Assembly: GCF_009932355.1 (NCBI RefSeq)
Contig: NZ_LEKU01000010.1
Span: 31,344-95,343 of the forward strand
Direction of reading: 5' to 3'
DNA: 64,000 nt
Origin: Riemerella anatipestifer_E
GTDB lineage: Bacteria; Bacteroidota; Bacteroidia; Flavobacteriales; Weeksellaceae
Below the pieces are notes generated by a model. The model did not search any database and was not told the origin of the DNA. It saw only the letters and a program-made list of their open reading frames with translations. The first letter of the stretch is position 1; every line of letters starts with the position of its first letter. The position numbers were made by a program, and so were the translations under genes. Below, piece by piece: positions 62,232-64,000 of this stretch.

Positions 62232-63173
62232 TTATAATCTACTCCTTAAAATTAATTGATTGTATGTTAAATTACAACCCTTAATATTAGTTATTAGATG
62301 AATAAAACGACCTCTTGGAGTCATTTTTCTTGTATTATATCTAAAAACAAATTCATCAACATATCTTTGCAAATGTTGTCGAGATACAACTCTATATACG
62401 CCAATTATTGCTCTTTTAAAGTTACTCCAAAAATTTTCGATTGTATTTGTATGTGCATTTCCATTAACATATTGTTTATTACCATGATTTACTATTGAAT
62501 GATTGTAAAACATATCTAATCCATTATATGAGCCCCATTCATCAGAATATAAATCACTAAAAATATTAACAGTTCTCAATATTCTTGACTGTAATTCATT
62601 ATTTGTTACATTTGAAACGACATTAGCGTTAACTTTTCCGCCACGTTCTAACATTCCAAAAACAGGGATTTTATCTAGATAACTTCTTCCCTGTGAATGC
62701 TTTACTTTTTTATTAGCGTGTCGATTTTTGTTCTTACCACCAACATAAGTTTCATCAACTTCAACTTCGTTTTCTAAACCCTGTCCGTTCTCAAAAGCCG
62801 AACATTCTTTCAATCGCTTCAACATAAACCAAGTTGTCTTTTGTGTAAGTTCCGTGTCTCTATGTAATTGCATAGATGAAAGACCGCATTTGTGTGATGT
62901 ATACAACCATATTCCAATAAACCAATCTCGTAAAGATATATTGGAATTTTTGAAAATCGTAACACTTTTCACCGTGAAAGTTTTCTTTGTTTTACTACAT
63001 TTATATCTGTTATTAGAACATCTGTAAACCTTTGCGGTTTTATCAAATGGAGAAACAGGATTACCATTCCATAAAATTTTTTCTAAAAAAACAATACAAG
63101 ATTGTTCATCTGGAAAAGTATTCATTAGTGCTTTTAGTGAGTTAAATTTAAATTCGTTAAAAATATTAACCAT
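62232..63173 (-). CDS. IS1595-family (ISXO2-like) transposase
   Basis: The 313-residue protein has an N-terminal zinc-ribbon-like part (Cys52, Cys59 in YRCSNNRYKCSK). The core has the ISXO2 domain motifs VDETYVGGKNKNRHANKK (Asp140), LYSDEWGSY (Asp211) and GNAHTNTIENFWSNFKRAI (His241 to Glu246), together the catalytic set of the IS1595 group. The frame is intact over the family's usual length, so the enzyme may be active. Confidence 0.9.
   Translation of the reverse strand: MVNIFNEFKFNSLKALMNTFPDEQSCIVFLEKILWNGNPVSPFDKTAKVYRCSNNRYKCSKTKKTFTVKSVTIFKNSNISLRDWFIGIWLYTSHKCGLSSMQLHRDTELTQKTTWFMLKRLKECSAFENGQGLENEVEVDETYVGGKNKNRHANKKVKHSQGRSYLDKIPVFGMLERGGKVNANVVSNVTNNELQSRILRTVNIFSDLYSDEWGSYNGLDMFYNHSIVNHGNKQYVNGNAHTNTIENFWSNFKRAIIGVYRVVSRQHLQRYVDEFVFRYNTRKMTPRGRFIHLITNIKGCNLTYNQLILRSRL
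62232..63173. mobile_element. IS1595-type insertion sequence, core only; ends not resolved
   Basis: Only the transposase gene can be delimited. I compared about 120 bp on each side and found no convincing terminal inverted repeats or 8-bp target duplication. The element may extend left past the small ORF at 61850-62161 and right to about 63250. Confidence 0.5.
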
Positions 63174-63261
63174 AGCTTATAGTGTTTATAAGCACTTTAT
63201 CCGTATTTTTCAGAATTTATAAGTTAATGGTGAATTAATATTTATGATATTCAAACTACTA

Positions 63262-63294
63262 TTGGTTAGATATTAAAAAAAAATATTATATTTG
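63262..63294 (+). promoter_or_regulatory. Promoter of the structured RNA candidate
   Basis: TTGG (63262-63265), a 21-base spacer and TATATTTG (63287-63294) approximate the Bacteroidota consensus, with predicted start near 63300. Confidence 0.5.
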
Positions 63295-63299
63295 CCTCC

Positions 63300-63480
63300 G
63301 TTAAGAAGGCCTCCTTAACCTTTTAAAACATAGGAAAGTGTTCAACTTATTTCTCTCTAACGAAATCTGGTAAATTTTAGGACGAGAATAGGTGAACGGT
63401 TCCACGCTATACAATTTATGGCGTGGGCTGTTACTTATTTTAGTCCAAGGTCTTTACCAGAGCCCGTTAGATAAGATTGG
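63300..63480 (+). ncRNA. Rod-shaped structured RNA, 6S-Flavo-like candidate
   Basis: No gene is evident between 63174 and 63564, but the sequence folds into a long rod. CTAACG (63357-63362) and TCTGGTAAA (63366-63374) pair with TTTACCAGA (63453-63461) and CGTTAG (63465-63470) across a symmetric 3x3 loop. Then GGAC (63380-63383) pairs with GTCC (63443-63446), with partial pairing inward, and CCACGC (63402-63407) with GCGTGG (63421-63426) closes the terminal hairpin. A short palindrome, 63301-63318, is at the 5' end. A rod with internal loops and its own promoter suits the flavobacterial 6S RNA (6S-Flavo). The identity is inference; the 3' end is uncertain. Confidence 0.5.
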
Positions 63481-63564
63481 TTGCAGTACCCACGCTTTCT
63501 ATACAATGATATTCAATAATTTTCTTTGGGGTATCTGGGAAATAAAACTTAAAATTATTTTAAA

Positions 63565-63987
63565 ATGAAAAAAGTAATTTATTCCATATTAATTACCGGA
63601 TTGCTATTGTCTTGTGGTAAGAGTCAAAAAAATGAAGAAAATATTGATTTTGAAACAGAAACCCAACAAATAGATAAAGAGGTTTCATTAAATAACGATA
63701 GTCGTTATAATGATAATAGTTATGATGATTTTTCTTCTTCAGATACTGATTATGACAAAATACTTGATGATTATGAAGAATATACAGAACAATATTTAGC
63801 CATGTATAAAAAGGCAATGGCTGGTGATGTTTCTGCAATGACTGAATATCCGGAATTAATGGAAAAAGCCCAAAATTTGGAAGAGAGTATGAAAAATGCT
63901 GAACAAAATGGAAAATTAAATTCTCAACAAATGAAACGATTAAATAATATAATGATGAAATATATGGACGCTTTACAAAATAGATAA
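63565..63987 (+). CDS. Small lipoprotein with acidic low-complexity spacer
   Basis: The 140-residue protein has a lipobox (LLLSC, Cys17). The next 55 residues are rich in Asp, Asn, Ser and Tyr (for example NDSRYNDNSYDDFSSSD), then a helical part (about 80-140) with many Met, Glu and Lys and a repeated pattern of hydrophobic positions. It resembles the DUF6591-type lipoproteins of Bacteroidota only in outline. Function unknown. The window ends 13 bases after its stop. Confidence 0.72.
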   Translation: MKKVIYSILITGLLLSCGKSQKNEENIDFETETQQIDKEVSLNNDSRYNDNSYDDFSSSDTDYDKILDDYEEYTEQYLAMYKKAMAGDVSAMTEYPELMEKAQNLEESMKNAEQNGKLNSQQMKRLNNIMMKYMDALQNR

Positions 63988-64000
63988 TCCAAAAAAAAAA

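Noticed and set aside
63174..63260. Right-hand terminal inverted repeat of the IS element
   Set aside because: The only palindrome (around AGTGTTTATAAGCACT) pairs with itself and has no partner at the left end, so it does not define the element.

Overview
The window looks like chromosomal DNA of a low-GC member of the Bacteroidota, class Flavobacteriia, most likely the Chryseobacterium/Riemerella group (Weeksellaceae). The grounds are GLPGLI-family, DUF1573, MbnP, TonB receptor and HU-related genes, a 14-subunit nuo operon with a short NuoG, promoters of the form TTTG-N19-TAnnTTTG, and weak or absent Shine-Dalgarno sites. The genus is inference. No rRNA, tRNA, CRISPR array or prophage was recognised. 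The last bases run into an A tract, perhaps a contig end.

Layout. 1-1.6 kb: the 3' end of a secreted coiled-coil protein and a two-domain HU-like gene, then a strong terminator and a long hairpin. 1.8-5.2 kb (minus): a tight operon for sulfide/persulfide handling (TauE-type permease, MBL-rhodanese fusion, rhodanese lipoprotein) ending in an unknown secreted protein. 5.3-14.3 kb: Gre-like factor, HerA-like ATPase, DnaQ exonuclease with a degenerate GIY-YIG module, recN, a GLPGLI protein, a beta-barrel, a zinc metallopeptidase, a GNAT protein and a small two-helix membrane protein. 14.4-27.6 kb: complete nuoA-N (complex I). 27.7-32.9 kb: tpx, a Rossmann-fold protein, a membrane-anchored DnaJ protein, a 50-codon Cys/Lys-rich gene and gcvP.

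32.9-37.4 kb is accessory in character: a 39-nt AC microsatellite, a structured leader with an internal terminator, two secreted proteins (the second a paralogue of the protein at the left edge), an HU-related gene, and about 900 bp of repeat-rich, hairpin-rich non-coding DNA. 37.4-42.9 kb: an ABC-F ATPase, then a probable copper-handling cluster (small Cys-motif membrane protein, MbnP-like lipoprotein, MbnH-like di-haem peroxidase, outer-membrane protein with a CxxCxC motif). 43-55.3 kb: menE-like ligase, alpha/beta hydrolase, TrmB, PruA, aminopeptidase P, a TonB-dependent receptor, thiolase and a UMF1-type MFS transporter. 55.4-61.2 kb (minus): lipoprotein, LuxE-like enzyme, ribokinase-like kinase, DUF4241 protein and valS. 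61.4-64 kb: a DUF1573 protein, an IS1595-type transposase with a neighbouring small ORF, a promoter-driven rod-shaped RNA candidate resembling 6S-Flavo, and a small lipoprotein.

Most genes are ordinary housekeeping. The features most worth a second look are the AC microsatellite and leader before the surface-protein genes, the repeated surface-protein/HU arrangement, the Cys-rich small gene after dnaJ, the 6S-like RNA and the copper cluster.
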